From NCBI GenBank assembly GCA_035576005.1, contig DATLXH010000147.1, forward strand, positions 1 to 59,090: 59,090 nucleotides of DNA. Reading direction: 5' to 3'. Below the pieces are notes generated by a model that worked only from the letters and a program-made list of their open reading frames with translations, did not search any database and was not told where the DNA came from. A program made the translations under genes and the position numbers. The DNA comes from DATLXH01 sp035576005 (GTDB taxonomy: Bacteria > Acidobacteriota > Thermoanaerobaculia > Gp7-AA8). Positions 26,293 through 35,140 of the stretch are shown here, piece after piece; positions within the stretch are counted from its first letter, which is position 1, and the number at the start of each line of letters is the position of its first letter.

Positions 26293-27393
26293 TCAGCTTG
26301 CGAGCGTTGAAGCATCGTCGCTCAGAGCGAGGCCAGGCCGGTGCTCCACGTCGCGCAGCAGCGGCAGCCGTGTAGTGAAGACAGCTCCGCGATTGCGTCC
26401 GGCGCTGAACGCGTCCATGCTTCCGCCGTGCAGCTCGACGATGTGGTGTGCGATCGACAGGCCGAGGCCGAGGCCGCCTTTGCGCACGCTTCCCGCGCCC
26501 TGAGTGAAGCGATCGAAGATGTGGCGGATCAGATCAGCGTCGATTCCTTCGCCGTCATCGACAACTTCGATAATGGCGTCGCGATCGTCATGGAGCACCC
26601 GCACGCGAATCGAGCCGCCCTCCGGCGTGAACTTGACGGCGTTCGAGAGGAGGTTCCATACGACTTGCTTGAGGCGCTCACGGTCGCCGTTCACGACGAT
26701 CGACTCTTCCAGTCCGTGAACCTGCATACCGATCTTCTTCACATCGGCCACCGGTTGAACGACCGCCATCGCCTCGCGCACCACGTCGCGCACGAAGAGC
26801 GGCTGTGCATCGACATGAAGTTTCCCGAGCACGATCCGCGATGCATCCAGCATGTCATTGACGAGCATCGTCAACGTCGTCGCACTCTGCTCGATGCTCT
26901 CGAGCGCGAGAGCGCGTGTATCCGCGTCGAGTTCCTTCTCGCGGACGATCTGCAGCCAGCCGATGATGCCGGTGAGCGGAGTCCGAAGCTCGTGGGAGAC
27001 CGTGGCGATGAACTCGTCCTTCGACCGGTCCAGGGCTGACAGTTCGTCGAGTGCGATCCGAAGATCCCTCTCCGCGGCCTTTCGCGCCGCGCTGATGGAG
27101 CTGATGACGAGCGCCGTCAGGATGAACACGGCCAGGAGAGCGGCGTCGTCCAGTCCAAGGTCGAGCCGGCGCGCCGTTCCGAGGTCGAAGAAGGCGATGG
27201 CCAGCGATGCCAGCAGTGTCGCGAGAAGGCCGGGACCCGCTCCCGCATAGGCCGCGGAGAGCATGACGGCAAGAAAATAGGGCGGGGACAACACGTGCGG
27301 TGCAACGTATGGGTGGAGGGCCCGGGCCAGGAGCACCGCCGCCGCGACCATGAGAACCGCACTCCCGTACCGCCGCACCTCATTCCAAGCCAT
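26293..27393 (-). CDS. Sensor histidine kinase with DUF4118-type membrane domain
   Basis: The 366-residue protein starts with four predicted helices including YFLAVMLSAAYAGAGPGLLA, the signature of the KdpD-like DUF4118 domain. A short linker leads to the HisKA motif ATVSHELRTPLTGIIGWL and the ATPase with LKQVVWNLLSNAVKFTPEGG (N), VDDGEGID (G1), FDRFTQ (F) and KGGLGLGLSIAHHIVELHGG (G2). All catalytic motifs are complete. ATG 27393 overlaps the end of a LuxR-type HTH fragment by 14 bases, so an upstream response regulator was once coupled to it. It now lacks a receiver partner in the neighbourhood. The signal is unknown. Confidence 0.9.
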   Translation of the reverse strand: MAWNEVRRYGSAVLMVAAAVLLARALHPYVAPHVLSPPYFLAVMLSAAYAGAGPGLLATLLASLAIAFFDLGTARRLDLGLDDAALLAVFILTALVISSISAARKAAERDLRIALDELSALDRSKDEFIATVSHELRTPLTGIIGWLQIVREKELDADTRALALESIEQSATTLTMLVNDMLDASRIVLGKLHVDAQPLFVRDVVREAMAVVQPVADVKKIGMQVHGLEESIVVNGDRERLKQVVWNLLSNAVKFTPEGGSIRVRVLHDDRDAIIEVVDDGEGIDADLIRHIFDRFTQGAGSVRKGGLGLGLSIAHHIVELHGGSMDAFSAGRNRGAVFTTRLPLLRDVEHRPGLALSDDASTLAS

Positions 27394-27541
27394 GGTCCCT
27401 CGCGTAGCTCATGGGCTCATAGCGCCCATCGATCCGGAGTTTCTCGTAGATGCTGTGCAGGTGAAACTTCACTGTCCCCTCGGTAATCTCGAGGCGCGCG
27501 GCGATTTCCGTGTCTCGCAGTCCGCCCCTGATCATCTTACT
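27380..27541 (-). pseudogene. LuxR-type HTH fragment of a response regulator
   Basis: The frame encodes about 50 residues: GGLRDTEIAARLEITEGTVK, then HLHSIYEKLRIDGRYE and a short tail, the C-terminal two thirds of a LuxR/NarL HTH domain. Receiver domain, linker and the first HTH helix are absent; sequence upstream is not homologous. An ATG at 27535 could still start a 51-residue DNA-binding peptide, but no ribosome binding site is clear. Its stop overlaps the start of the histidine kinase, consistent with a former regulator-kinase operon cut by a deletion. Confidence 0.65.
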
Positions 27542-27848
27542 TCGATTGGTGGCGTGAGCATCGACGACGCCGCAGCGACGATGCCGAACCTGCTGCCATG
27601 CTGCCCATGCCACGGCAGTGATGTTGCAAATCAACCGGCGACGATGAACGCCATCCCCTTGAAGCTCGGGCACTGTTCCCGTCGGAGCGTGTGGCGACAG
27701 GCCCTCTAATCCACCCACGCTCCGCCGATTCTCTACGACATTGCCGCGGTCACACTTTGACTGAGACCTTCGCAAGGATGGTGGTTCAAAAACGAATCGC
27801 CAGCCAGAAATTGAATCCGACCGCGAAAGAAGTGACGGGAGCGCCACG
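27542..27848. other. Non-coding stretch between HTH fragment and DUF2254 gene
   Basis: About 300 bases without a supported gene. It is the spacer between divergent units and probably holds the DUF2254 promoter. Reading frames crossing it show no motif. The missing part of the response regulator cannot be found here in any frame. Confidence 0.45.
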
Positions 27849-29162
27849 CTGAGAATCAAACCGCGACACTGGCTCGAGCAGCTTCGCTCGAGCTTCTGGT
27901 TCGTTCCCGGAATTCTCGTTCTCGGCGCGGTCGCCCTGGCGGCAACGCTCATCGGCATCGATACCCGCGCCGATCTGCACGTCCTTCAGAAGTGGCCGCT
28001 CTTCTTTGGGGCTGGCGCGGCGGGTGCCCGCGGCCTGCTGACCGCCGTTGCCCAATCGATGGTCACCGTGGCCGGTGTCGTGTTCTCCATCACGCTGGTA
28101 GCCCTCTCGCTCACTTCCAGCCAGTACACCTCTCGTGTCCTGCGCAATTTCATGCGGGATACCATCAACCAGATCGTGCTCGGCGTGTTCGTCGGAATCT
28201 TCGCCTACTGCCTGGTCGTATTGCGTACGATCCGCGCGGGCGACGAGGGGATGTTTGTGCCATCGCTGGCGGTCATGGGAGGACTGATCCTGGCGTTCGT
28301 CGGGATCGGCTTCCTCATCTACTTCATCCATCACATATCTGTTTCCATTCAGGCCTCCACTATCATCGCCACCGTGGCTCGCGAGACGATTACCGCAGTG
28401 GACCGGCTGTATCCCGATCCGGATACCAGCGAGGGAGGCGACGATTCCTACTCCACTGCCCGAATTCTTCTAAGCACCAGCGTTCTTTCGGACAAGACCG
28501 GCTACGTCGAGAGCGTTGATCACGACGCTCTGCTGGCTGCAGCACGAGAGAACGACGTCATCGTTTGAGTGGAGCGTTGCGCCGGCGAATTCGTCGTCGA
28601 ATCGGCACCGCTGGTTTTGGTCTCGGGTGCGATGAGCGAGTCCGCGTCGTCCAGGGTCCATGCCGCGTTCCTGATCAGCAGGCAGCGGACGCTGGAACAG
28701 GATGCAGGGTTCGGAATCCGGCAGATCGTCGACATCGCCTTGCGCGCTCTCTCGCCCGGGATCAACGATTCGACGACGGCCGTGATGTGCGTCGACTATC
28801 TGTCTGCGATTCTCGTGCGTATGAGCGGACGTCGCATCGCAGCCCCCGTCTCCGTCGACGACGGCGTACTACGCGTCATCGGCCGCGGGCCGCGGTTCGA
28901 GACGTTTCTCGACGAAGCCTTCGAGCAGATTCGACAGAGCGCCGATGGCAACATCGCTGTGCTGACGCGACTCCTGAACTCGCTGGAATCGATCGCCGGC
29001 GGGACCGTGAGCTTTGAACGGCGTCAGGCGCTCAGGCAGCAAGCCGATCTGATCACCGCCGCGGCCGCGCGATGCGCGCATCCGCCGCCGGACCGCGCGT
29101 CAATCGACGCCGCCCTGGAGAGGCTCGCCCACTTGCTGCGCCAGGATGGGAATGGAGTGTGA
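27849..29162 (+). pseudogene. DUF2254 membrane protein interrupted by an in-frame TGA
   Basis: One frame of 438 codons with a single internal stop, TGA at 28566-28568. Before it: SSFWFVPGILVLGAVAL, a second helix with QSMVTVAGVVFSITLVALSL, TSSQYTSRVLRNFMRD and two more helices. After it: GFGIRQIVDIALRALSPGINDSTTA, the signature of DUF2254. A CGA-to-TGA change would explain it. The N-terminal frame has no ATG, GTG or TTG at the natural start; a CTG at 27849, seven bases after GGGAG, is the best candidate. The halves could be made separately, since GTG codons follow the stop, but a C-terminal half without helices is unlikely to work alone. Family function is unknown. Confidence 0.75.
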
Positions 29163-29245
29163 TGAAGCGCGAAATCATCCCCGTTACTTCCATTTCGCGC
29201 GGCGCGAAACAACGAACAGCCGGAATGAATGGCTCGTCCCTTCGA

Positions 29246-30535
29246 TCAGAGTTGCCATCGCAGGAGTGAGGCCGCCCGATCCTTCAACCTGGTAGTGAGC
29301 GGGCGCGTCCGCCAGCCTTCCAGTGTGACCGCCTTCGAGCGCGCCAGGTCATGGTCGAACGCGAGATTCAGGTTCTGGGCGAGAACCGAGTCGTAGACAT
29401 CGAGGTTGGCCTCATCGTTGAGCTTGAAGGACCGATTATCAAAGTTTGTGCTGCCGACGGACACCCATACGTCGTCAACGATGAGCACTTTCGTATGGAA
29501 CATCGTTGGCTGAAACTCATGGATGGACACACCCGAGGCCAGCAGAGGCTCCCAGAGAGCGCGCGAGGCGCGGCGCGTGACGGCGAAATCGACGTGAGGA
29601 CCGGGCACGATCAGCTCGATCTGCACGCCTCGCTTGCGCGCGGAAACGAGCATTTCAATCGTAAGCTCGTCGGGAACGAAGTAAGCCGTGGCGATGCGAA
29701 TGCGTTTCTGTGCCGCGGCGATGGAGAGCAGATAGAGCAGACGCGCTCTCTCGCTGCCGGCTTCAGGACTACTCACGAACATTTGAGCGTGGGAGGATCC
29801 CATGGAGGCGAGCTCCGGGAAGTAGTTCTCTCCGTGAAGTACCTCGTCGCCAATCCGGGTCCAATTGTCCATGAACGCGGCCTGGATCTGTGCCACCACC
29901 GGACCTTCCACTTTGAAATGCGAGTCACGCCATTCGGTCGGGTCGGACGCATCGCCCCGCCACTGGTCGGCGATTCCGACTCCGCCAGTGAAACCAACCT
30001 GCCCGTCGACGACGAGCAGCTTGCGGTGCGTTCGATTGTTCATCCGGTTGAGGTTGTACCAGCGGAGCGGGCGATACAGGCGAACATCTCCGCCTGCCGA
30101 TCGGATGATGTCAAGCGCCGCCTGATTCATCTTCTGGGACCCTACCCAATCCAGCAGCACGTGAACGCGCACTCCAGCCCGGGCACGCTCCGCCATTGCC
30201 TCGGCGAAACTGCGACCGGTCTCCCCTTCCCAGTAGATGTAGGTTTCGAACGTGATGCTGCGCTGCGCACCTTTGATCGCATCGAGCATCGGCGCGAATG
30301 CGGCGCCGTTCTGGTAGACAGCAATGGAGTTGCCGCTGACCAGCGGGGGGCCAACCATCGAGCTCATCGTCCGCTTGAACTGCTCAGTCTGTACGCCGTA
30401 CAGCGGACGGATGCGGTGCTCGACCGCGTCGTCCCGGGAGGAGAGATTCGCCACCATGACCATCGTGAAGGTCACTGCGAAGGCAGCGACAGCGACAATC
30501 GCGATCGTCCGCCACATCGTCATTTTCTTAACCAT
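29246..30535 (-). CDS. Cardiolipin synthase-like phospholipase D protein
   Basis: A 429-residue protein with an N-terminal membrane anchor (IAIVAVAAFAVTFTMVMV) and two phospholipase D domains. The HKD motifs are NRTHRKLLVVDGQVGFTGG and FHTKVLIVDDVWVSVGSTNFD, both complete. ITFETYIYWEGETG and VGIADQWRG are typical of ClsA/ClsB-type cardiolipin synthases, which join phosphatidylglycerol with another phospholipid head group at the inner membrane. ATG 30535 is preferred; a TTG three codons upstream is possible. It is convergent with the DUF2254 gene and has no operon partners. Confidence 0.9.
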   Translation of the reverse strand: MVKKMTMWRTIAIVAVAAFAVTFTMVMVANLSSRDDAVEHRIRPLYGVQTEQFKRTMSSMVGPPLVSGNSIAVYQNGAAFAPMLDAIKGAQRSITFETYIYWEGETGRSFAEAMAERARAGVRVHVLLDWVGSQKMNQAALDIIRSAGGDVRLYRPLRWYNLNRMNNRTHRKLLVVDGQVGFTGGVGIADQWRGDASDPTEWRDSHFKVEGPVVAQIQAAFMDNWTRIGDEVLHGENYFPELASMGSSHAQMFVSSPEAGSERARLLYLLSIAAAQKRIRIATAYFVPDELTIEMLVSARKRGVQIELIVPGPHVDFAVTRRASRALWEPLLASGVSIHEFQPTMFHTKVLIVDDVWVSVGSTNFDNRSFKLNDEANLDVYDSVLAQNLNLAFDHDLARSKAVTLEGWRTRPLTTRLKDRAASLLRWQL

Positions 30536-30544
30536 ACGGACCAA

Positions 30545-31052
30545 CCGGCGCAGCGCGGTGATCGCGGTCCGGATCGAGGGTGCAAGAGCAGAATCGTTGA
30601 CGACCGTAGCTGGGACCAGGCCAGGGCGTGGAGGCTGCCAGTTGCATACCAGGTAAGTCAGGCTCGGTCCGGCACGCGCGTCGAGCGCGAGTTCAGTTTC
30701 CCCACGGACGCTTCGAGATCCGTTCTCGCGGTCTCCACGGCCGCGGCCTGCCGCATGGAGCGACGGAGGCTAGAACGAGACCCGTCAGTGCCGCATCCAG
30801 TTACGAGGTGAGGACATGGTCGCCCAGTCCCGAGATGATCCGGAAGATTACAGACTCGGCAAGCCTCTGCTGCTCCCAGGGCTAACTCTCGAACGTCACG
30901 GCAAACGAGCGAGAGATCTCGGTGAAGGTCTGATGCTGCATCGACCCGGTCGAGGCCACGACCAGCGACTCGAATGTATGCATCAGCCGCGGAGGAACCG
31001 ATTCTTGCAATCGATCCGGCGGAGGTGCTCATCTCATCATCCGGAGTTGCCC
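30545..31052. other. Non-coding or decayed stretch before the ion channel gene
   Basis: No gene is supported. A minus-strand frame between about 31010 and 30790 gives short protein-like pieces (STGSMQHQTFTEISRSFAVT; RLAESVIFRIISGLGDH) interrupted by stops, which may be an old gene. Plus-strand frames running into the channel gene have no motif before 31053. Confidence 0.4.
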
Positions 31053-31769
31053 ATGCATACGATTGACACTGAACGTGCGCGTCTACTGGTGCAGCTCGAG
31101 CGAATTCTGGAATGGCCGCTCGTCCTTCTGTCGCTCGTTTGGGTAGTGATCGCGGTGATCGAATTGACGCACGGCCTGAGCCGCACCGGTGAGATTGCCA
31201 GCATCGCGATCTGGAGCATCTTCGTCGCCGATTTCCTTTTAAAGCTCGTCATCGCTCCGCGCAAAGTGCACTTCGTGAGACGGAACTGGATAGCCGCGCT
31301 CACTCTGCTTCTCCCGGCATTTCGCCTGCTTCGCGTGGGGAGAGCCTTGCGGCTCGTGCGCATTGCGCGCGGTGTCCGGCTGGCGAAACTCCTCGGGTCA
31401 CTGAACCGCGGCATGCGAGCGCTACGCCGCGCGCTGCACCGGCGAGCGGCGGGCTATGTGACTGCCACGACACTCCTTGTTCTGCTCGTTGGAGCAGCCG
31501 GGATGATGGTCTTCGAGCGGGAGGGTCCGAACCGCGAACTGTTCGAGACATACCCCGCGTCGCTCTGGTGGACGGCCATGCTGATGACCACCATCGCCTC
31601 GGAATCGTGGCCGCGTACCGGAGCTGGACGTGCGCTGACGCTCTTTCTCTCGCTCTACTCGGTCGCAGTGTTCGGCTACATCACCGCCTCGCTGGCGTCG
31701 TTCTTCGTGGAACAGGCTCCGACCTCCGAGCGGCCGACCACGGATCAACGCCCGGCGGTCGCAGACTGA
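31053..31769 (+). CDS. Voltage-gated-type ion channel with non-canonical selectivity filter
   Basis: A 238-residue protein behind GGAG. It has S1-S6 topology: LLSLVWVVIAVIEL (S1), IWSIFVADFLLKLVI (S2), RNWIAALTLLLPAFRLLRVG (S3) and an Arg-rich S4 (RALRLVRIARGVRLAKLL) with Arg or Lys every third residue. After S5 comes the pore helix WWTAMLMTTIASESWPRTGAGR and S6 (LYSVAVFGYITASLASFF). In K+ channels the pore reads TTVGYGD at this position; here it is TTIASES. The framework, including the S6 FGYITA, is K+-channel-like, but the filter is not. It could be non-selective, pass another ion, or be a sensor without conduction. Confidence 0.85.
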   Translation: MHTIDTERARLLVQLERILEWPLVLLSLVWVVIAVIELTHGLSRTGEIASIAIWSIFVADFLLKLVIAPRKVHFVRRNWIAALTLLLPAFRLLRVGRALRLVRIARGVRLAKLLGSLNRGMRALRRALHRRAAGYVTATTLLVLLVGAAGMMVFEREGPNRELFETYPASLWWTAMLMTTIASESWPRTGAGRALTLFLSLYSVAVFGYITASLASFFVEQAPTSERPTTDQRPAVAD

Positions 31770-31829
31770 ACCCAGTCGTTTGGAAGCGTTCTGAATCCTC
31801 CCAAGCCGACGTAGAGCGCGTTTGCTGAG

Positions 31830-31938
31830 ATTCTGTCAAGATCTGCAGGAAAGGCCCGGCTTGCCTCCGCTGTGAACCATCCCAATGTCGCCCACATCTA
31901 TGACACAGGTGAGGTTGACGAATTCACGTGCATCGCCA
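31830..31938 (+). pseudogene. Ser/Thr kinase N-lobe fragment
   Basis: About 35 codons read AGKARLASAVNHPNVAHIYD followed by TGEVDEFTCIA, matching the alpha-C to beta-4 region of the Hanks kinases elsewhere in the window (EARAASALNHPNI). No glycine loop precedes it and no HRD or DFG follows. It is a leftover of a kinase gene, just upstream of the GHL10 gene. Confidence 0.6.
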
Positions 31939-32153
31939 ACGATCATTCTAACGATCCCGAGGTAGCCTGCGTTTTTATCCGTCAGCTTTTTACCAGCGTT
32001 ACACGCTGCTCCCTCGCGGCTGAACATACCAACCGTCATCCTGCCTCATCGTTGCGTCCCGGCTCCGTTTTAATCGCCCCTGACGCGGCGAGGTGTCCTG
32101 GCTCGTTAGGGTTAGAATACGGTCACCCGACGATCTCGGGGCGGACACTCTCA

Positions 32154-34469
32154 CTGAACATCCCTATCCTTCTTCTCGCCGTCGGCGCGTTGACGGCCGC
32201 TCCGATGGCCGCCCTCGCCCAGACACGGCCCGAATATCGTGGCTACTGGGTCGAGACATTCAACAGTCAGCTCGGCACGCGCGCCGAGATTGACCGTGTC
32301 ATTCAGAATTGCGTTGACAGCCGCTGCAACGCGATCTTTCCGCAGGTCCGTCGGCGCGGCGACTCCTGGTACATCGACTCGCTCGAGCCGCTTACAGAGG
32401 TAGCCAATGTCGGCGAGCCGGTGAGTGGCACCTGGACCTTCGATCCCCTACGGTATCTGATCGACGAGTCGCACGCGCGCGGGATCGAAGTGCATGCGTT
32501 CGTGATCATCACGGCAATCTATGGCAGTCATCCGACGACCATCGGCGTACCAAAGGATCCAGGACATGTCTTCCTCAGACACTTCTGGGACAACAATCAG
32601 AAGGCGATGCATCCGCTCACCGACTCGCGTCAATGGGCCACGCGTGCCCTACCTCACAATCAGGACGGCACGACGTTTGACGGTCAACGTTTCGGTGGCG
32701 ATTTCTACATCGACCTCGGGCATCCCGACGCGGAGGCGTACACCGTCAACGTACTGACGCACCTCGCGAACAAGTACAACATCGACGGCATCCATCTCGA
32801 CCGAGTCCGCTATCCTGACGCGCCACTGGATCGCAACGGGTCCAACTACTACCCGAACGATGGTTACAACCACACGAACGTCACACGTTTCAAGGCGCTT
32901 TTCCCGAACGCCACGCTCTATCAGCCTGGTGACGTCGGCAAGCAGGTCAGTGACAGCCCCGTCAAGTTTCTCGGATCGGGGGATGTCGGCTATCCGCGTA
33001 CCGATGACCCACAATGGAGTCAGTGGCGCCGTGATCAGGTCACGAATTTCGTACGCCGTCTCTACCTGTCGGTGACAGCCGTGCGCCCCAGGATCAAAGT
33101 GTCGGCGGCTCTGATCGCGTCGTTCGACATCGGGGCATTCCCAGGGGGCTGGACGGCGAGCGAGCCGTACAGGCGAGTCTTTCAGGACTGGGACGCGTGG
33201 ACTCGCGAGGGCATTCTCGACATCATCTGTCCGATGGTTTACAAGCGCGAGCACATCGCAGCGGAGAGGGCGCAGTTCGACCGCTGGAGCGATTACTCAA
33301 AATCGCTCGCCGCCGCGACCGGCCGTCAATCGATCATCGGACTCGGTGCGTACCTCAATTCGATCGAGGGAACGCTTGCACAGATCCGGCGCTCCCTCGC
33401 CCTCCCGCCATACACAGCACGCGCCAGAGCGGACGGCGTTCTCATCTACGCTCTCGGCAACACATTGCCCGGTACAACAACGGGCAGCAGCACGAACGCG
33501 GCCGTCTCCGACAACCCGTTGTCGTTTCCGACGCCCGGTGCCCCTACGCCGAAGAGACCGAATGCGGAGTTCTTCTCAGCTGTGACAACGGGATCGAGCA
33601 CAACCGGTTCGCGGTTTGAGTCATCGACTCTTGCTTCGGTGTTCGCTGCTCCGGCGACAATTCCGGCAATGCCCTGGAAAGAGGCACCTGCACGCGGCCA
33701 TCTCCGAGGATTCGGGTATCGCACCGATGGAACGCCGATCGATACCGGCGTCGTGGTGATTGAAAACATAACGACGGGCGCAATTCGAACGACGAACAGC
33801 GACGGCGGTGGATTCTTCGGTGCTGTCGGCCTCGATCCCGGTCCCCATCGCGCGCGCGTGACCCTCGGCAGTGACACGGTCTACGCGTGCATCGCGAATG
33901 TGAGCGTCGGACTGGTGGCGAGCTCCGATGCGAGGCCGGAGCTCCGTGCTCCGAGCACATCACTCGCGCAAAACTCGAACGGCTGGACTAACCAGAACGT
34001 CACGATAGCGCTCTCCGCGACCGATGACTGCACCGGAGTCGTCGCAACGGAGACATCCGTCAATGGCGGGGCGACGTGGCAGCCATACGCGGGCACGATT
34101 ACGTTCGAAATCGAAGGATCGACGAGCGTGCAGTATCGTTCTCGCGACTGGGCGGGCAACATCGAAACGGCGAAGAGCACGTCCGTACAGATCGACAAGA
34201 CGGCTCCCGTCATCACGATCGCTTCTCCGACCGAGGGCACCCGCTACCTTGTGGGACAGGCTGTCGTGCCAAATTTCCGTTGCAGCGACGCCCTCTCCGG
34301 CATTGCCGCGTGTACCAATACGCCAATCGACACGAGCAGTGCGGGCATGAAGGTCTTCACCGTTTCGGCGCGCGACGTCGCAGGCAACACTGTCTCCCGA
34401 TCGACCTTCTATCAAGTGGGCTCACCGTCCGGAAGCCCAGAGCGCCGCCGAACTGCACGCCCGTTGTAG
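32154..34469 (+). CDS. Secreted GHL10 family glycosidase-like protein with C-terminal beta domains
   Basis: After a signal peptide (IPILLLAVGALTAAPMAALA) the protein carries a GHL10/DUF187 TIM-barrel: YRGYWVETFNSQLGTRAEID, CNAIFPQVRRRGDSWY, RGIEVHAFVIITAIYG, NIDGIHLDRVRYPD and ILDIICPMVYKREH. A Thr/Ser-rich linker, a carboxypeptidase-regulatory-like segment (GHLRGFGYRTDGTPIDTGVV) and Ig-like repeats with DDCTGVVATETSVNGGATW follow, about 770 residues in all. The family is thought to cleave glycans, possibly peptidoglycan or exopolysaccharide. The start is unclear: no ATG or GTG lies near; CTG 32154 is just before the signal peptide, after a GGGGCGG, and a TAGAAT -10-like box lies at 32113-32118. 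A TTG near 32052 is the alternative. Confidence 0.75.
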   Translation: MNIPILLLAVGALTAAPMAALAQTRPEYRGYWVETFNSQLGTRAEIDRVIQNCVDSRCNAIFPQVRRRGDSWYIDSLEPLTEVANVGEPVSGTWTFDPLRYLIDESHARGIEVHAFVIITAIYGSHPTTIGVPKDPGHVFLRHFWDNNQKAMHPLTDSRQWATRALPHNQDGTTFDGQRFGGDFYIDLGHPDAEAYTVNVLTHLANKYNIDGIHLDRVRYPDAPLDRNGSNYYPNDGYNHTNVTRFKALFPNATLYQPGDVGKQVSDSPVKFLGSGDVGYPRTDDPQWSQWRRDQVTNFVRRLYLSVTAVRPRIKVSAALIASFDIGAFPGGWTASEPYRRVFQDWDAWTREGILDIICPMVYKREHIAAERAQFDRWSDYSKSLAAATGRQSIIGLGAYLNSIEGTLAQIRRSLALPPYTARARADGVLIYALGNTLPGTTTGSSTNAAVSDNPLSFPTPGAPTPKRPNAEFFSAVTTGSSTTGSRFESSTLASVFAAPATIPAMPWKEAPARGHLRGFGYRTDGTPIDTGVVVIENITTGAIRTTNSDGGGFFGAVGLDPGPHRARVTLGSDTVYACIANVSVGLVASSDARPELRAPSTSLAQNSNGWTNQNVTIALSATDDCTGVVATETSVNGGATWQPYAGTITFEIEGSTSVQYRSRDWAGNIETAKSTSVQIDKTAPVITIASPTEGTRYLVGQAVVPNFRCSDALSGIAACTNTPIDTSSAGMKVFTVSARDVAGNTVSRSTFYQVGSPSGSPERRRTARPL

Positions 34470-34516
34470 CGGGTAGTTCTCGCCGACGCCTTGAAGTTAC
34501 GACGCAGGAAATCCGG

Positions 34517-34933
34517 CTAATGCCACGCCGCGTGAAGCGCACCGACTGCCATGTACGCGACGAGGTAGTAGCTCGCGTCGATCAGCCACAACTTCCAGGG
34601 GCGAAATGAAAAGATCGTATTCGCAAGCATTGCCGGTCCAGTAAACCCAAGCCAGAACAGCGCCGCGATGTGCACGCCTCGAGGGACGTCGTCAACTCCG
34701 AACAGATGAAAGAGGAGCGCGATCACGAGCGATGAGATGAGGCCGCAGAAGAAGACCAGCACGTAAGGTCCCGCTCCCGCTTTCTGTCCCGATTTTTCAA
34801 CATCCTCGGCCACCTTGCCATGCAATTTCATCCAGGTCTTTGCGAAGATCAGGGAGTACCAGAGTCCCCCGAGGATGAAGATTATGATGCCGCCAACAAG
34901 AACAGCGAGATAGTTCAAATCTGCGAGCTCCAT
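34517..34933 (-). CDS. DUF1761 membrane protein
   Basis: A 138-residue protein with four predicted helices. The first, YLAVLVGGIIIFILGGLWYS, and the following LIFAKTWMKL, with WYS and the W-M-K/R pattern, are typical of DUF1761. Others are YVLVFFCGLISSLVIALLFHL, AALFWLGFTGPAMLANTIF and LIDASYYLVAYMAVGALHA. ATG 34933 fits the usual N-terminus. It is divergent from the kinase-STAND gene with about 200 bases between, and convergent with the GHL10 gene. Function is unknown. Confidence 0.85.
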   Translation of the reverse strand: MELADLNYLAVLVGGIIIFILGGLWYSLIFAKTWMKLHGKVAEDVEKSGQKAGAGPYVLVFFCGLISSLVIALLFHLFGVDDVPRGVHIAALFWLGFTGPAMLANTIFSFRPWKLWLIDASYYLVAYMAVGALHAAWH

Positions 34934-35103
34934 ACGGCCTCCAATCGCGACATTGTAAGCGTGCGCATCGCGGCAACAGTGAAGTGAGGCCTGGGCAGGT
35001 TAAGTCAGGCGCCGAAAGAGTGACGTCGAGTCCCGCGATCGAATACGAAGCGTGCAACAGGCGAAGATTGGAGCTTCCGACGCGGCTGAATCGCTCCGGA
35101 GCC

Positions 35104-35132
35104 TTACCACGCTTCGTTTTCGTCTCTATAAT
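35104..35132 (+). promoter_or_regulatory. Promoter giving a near-leaderless kinase mRNA
   Basis: A perfect TATAAT at 35127-35132 and TTACCA at 35104-35109 with 17-base spacing. The -10 ends eight bases before the ATG at 35141, so transcription should start at or within a base or two of the start codon. The gene also lacks a good Shine-Dalgarno sequence. Confidence 0.6.
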
Positions 35133-35140
35133 CGTTCAGG

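Noticed and set aside
25440..29162. Stop codon reassignment or recoding
   Set aside because: One gene has TAG and another TGA, with no selenocysteine or pyrrolysine context, while many intact genes end with the same codons; mutation or error is simpler.
32303..33254. Minus-strand frames over the GHL10 gene
   Set aside because: They lack motifs, and the plus strand shows a full signal peptide and TIM-barrel pattern.
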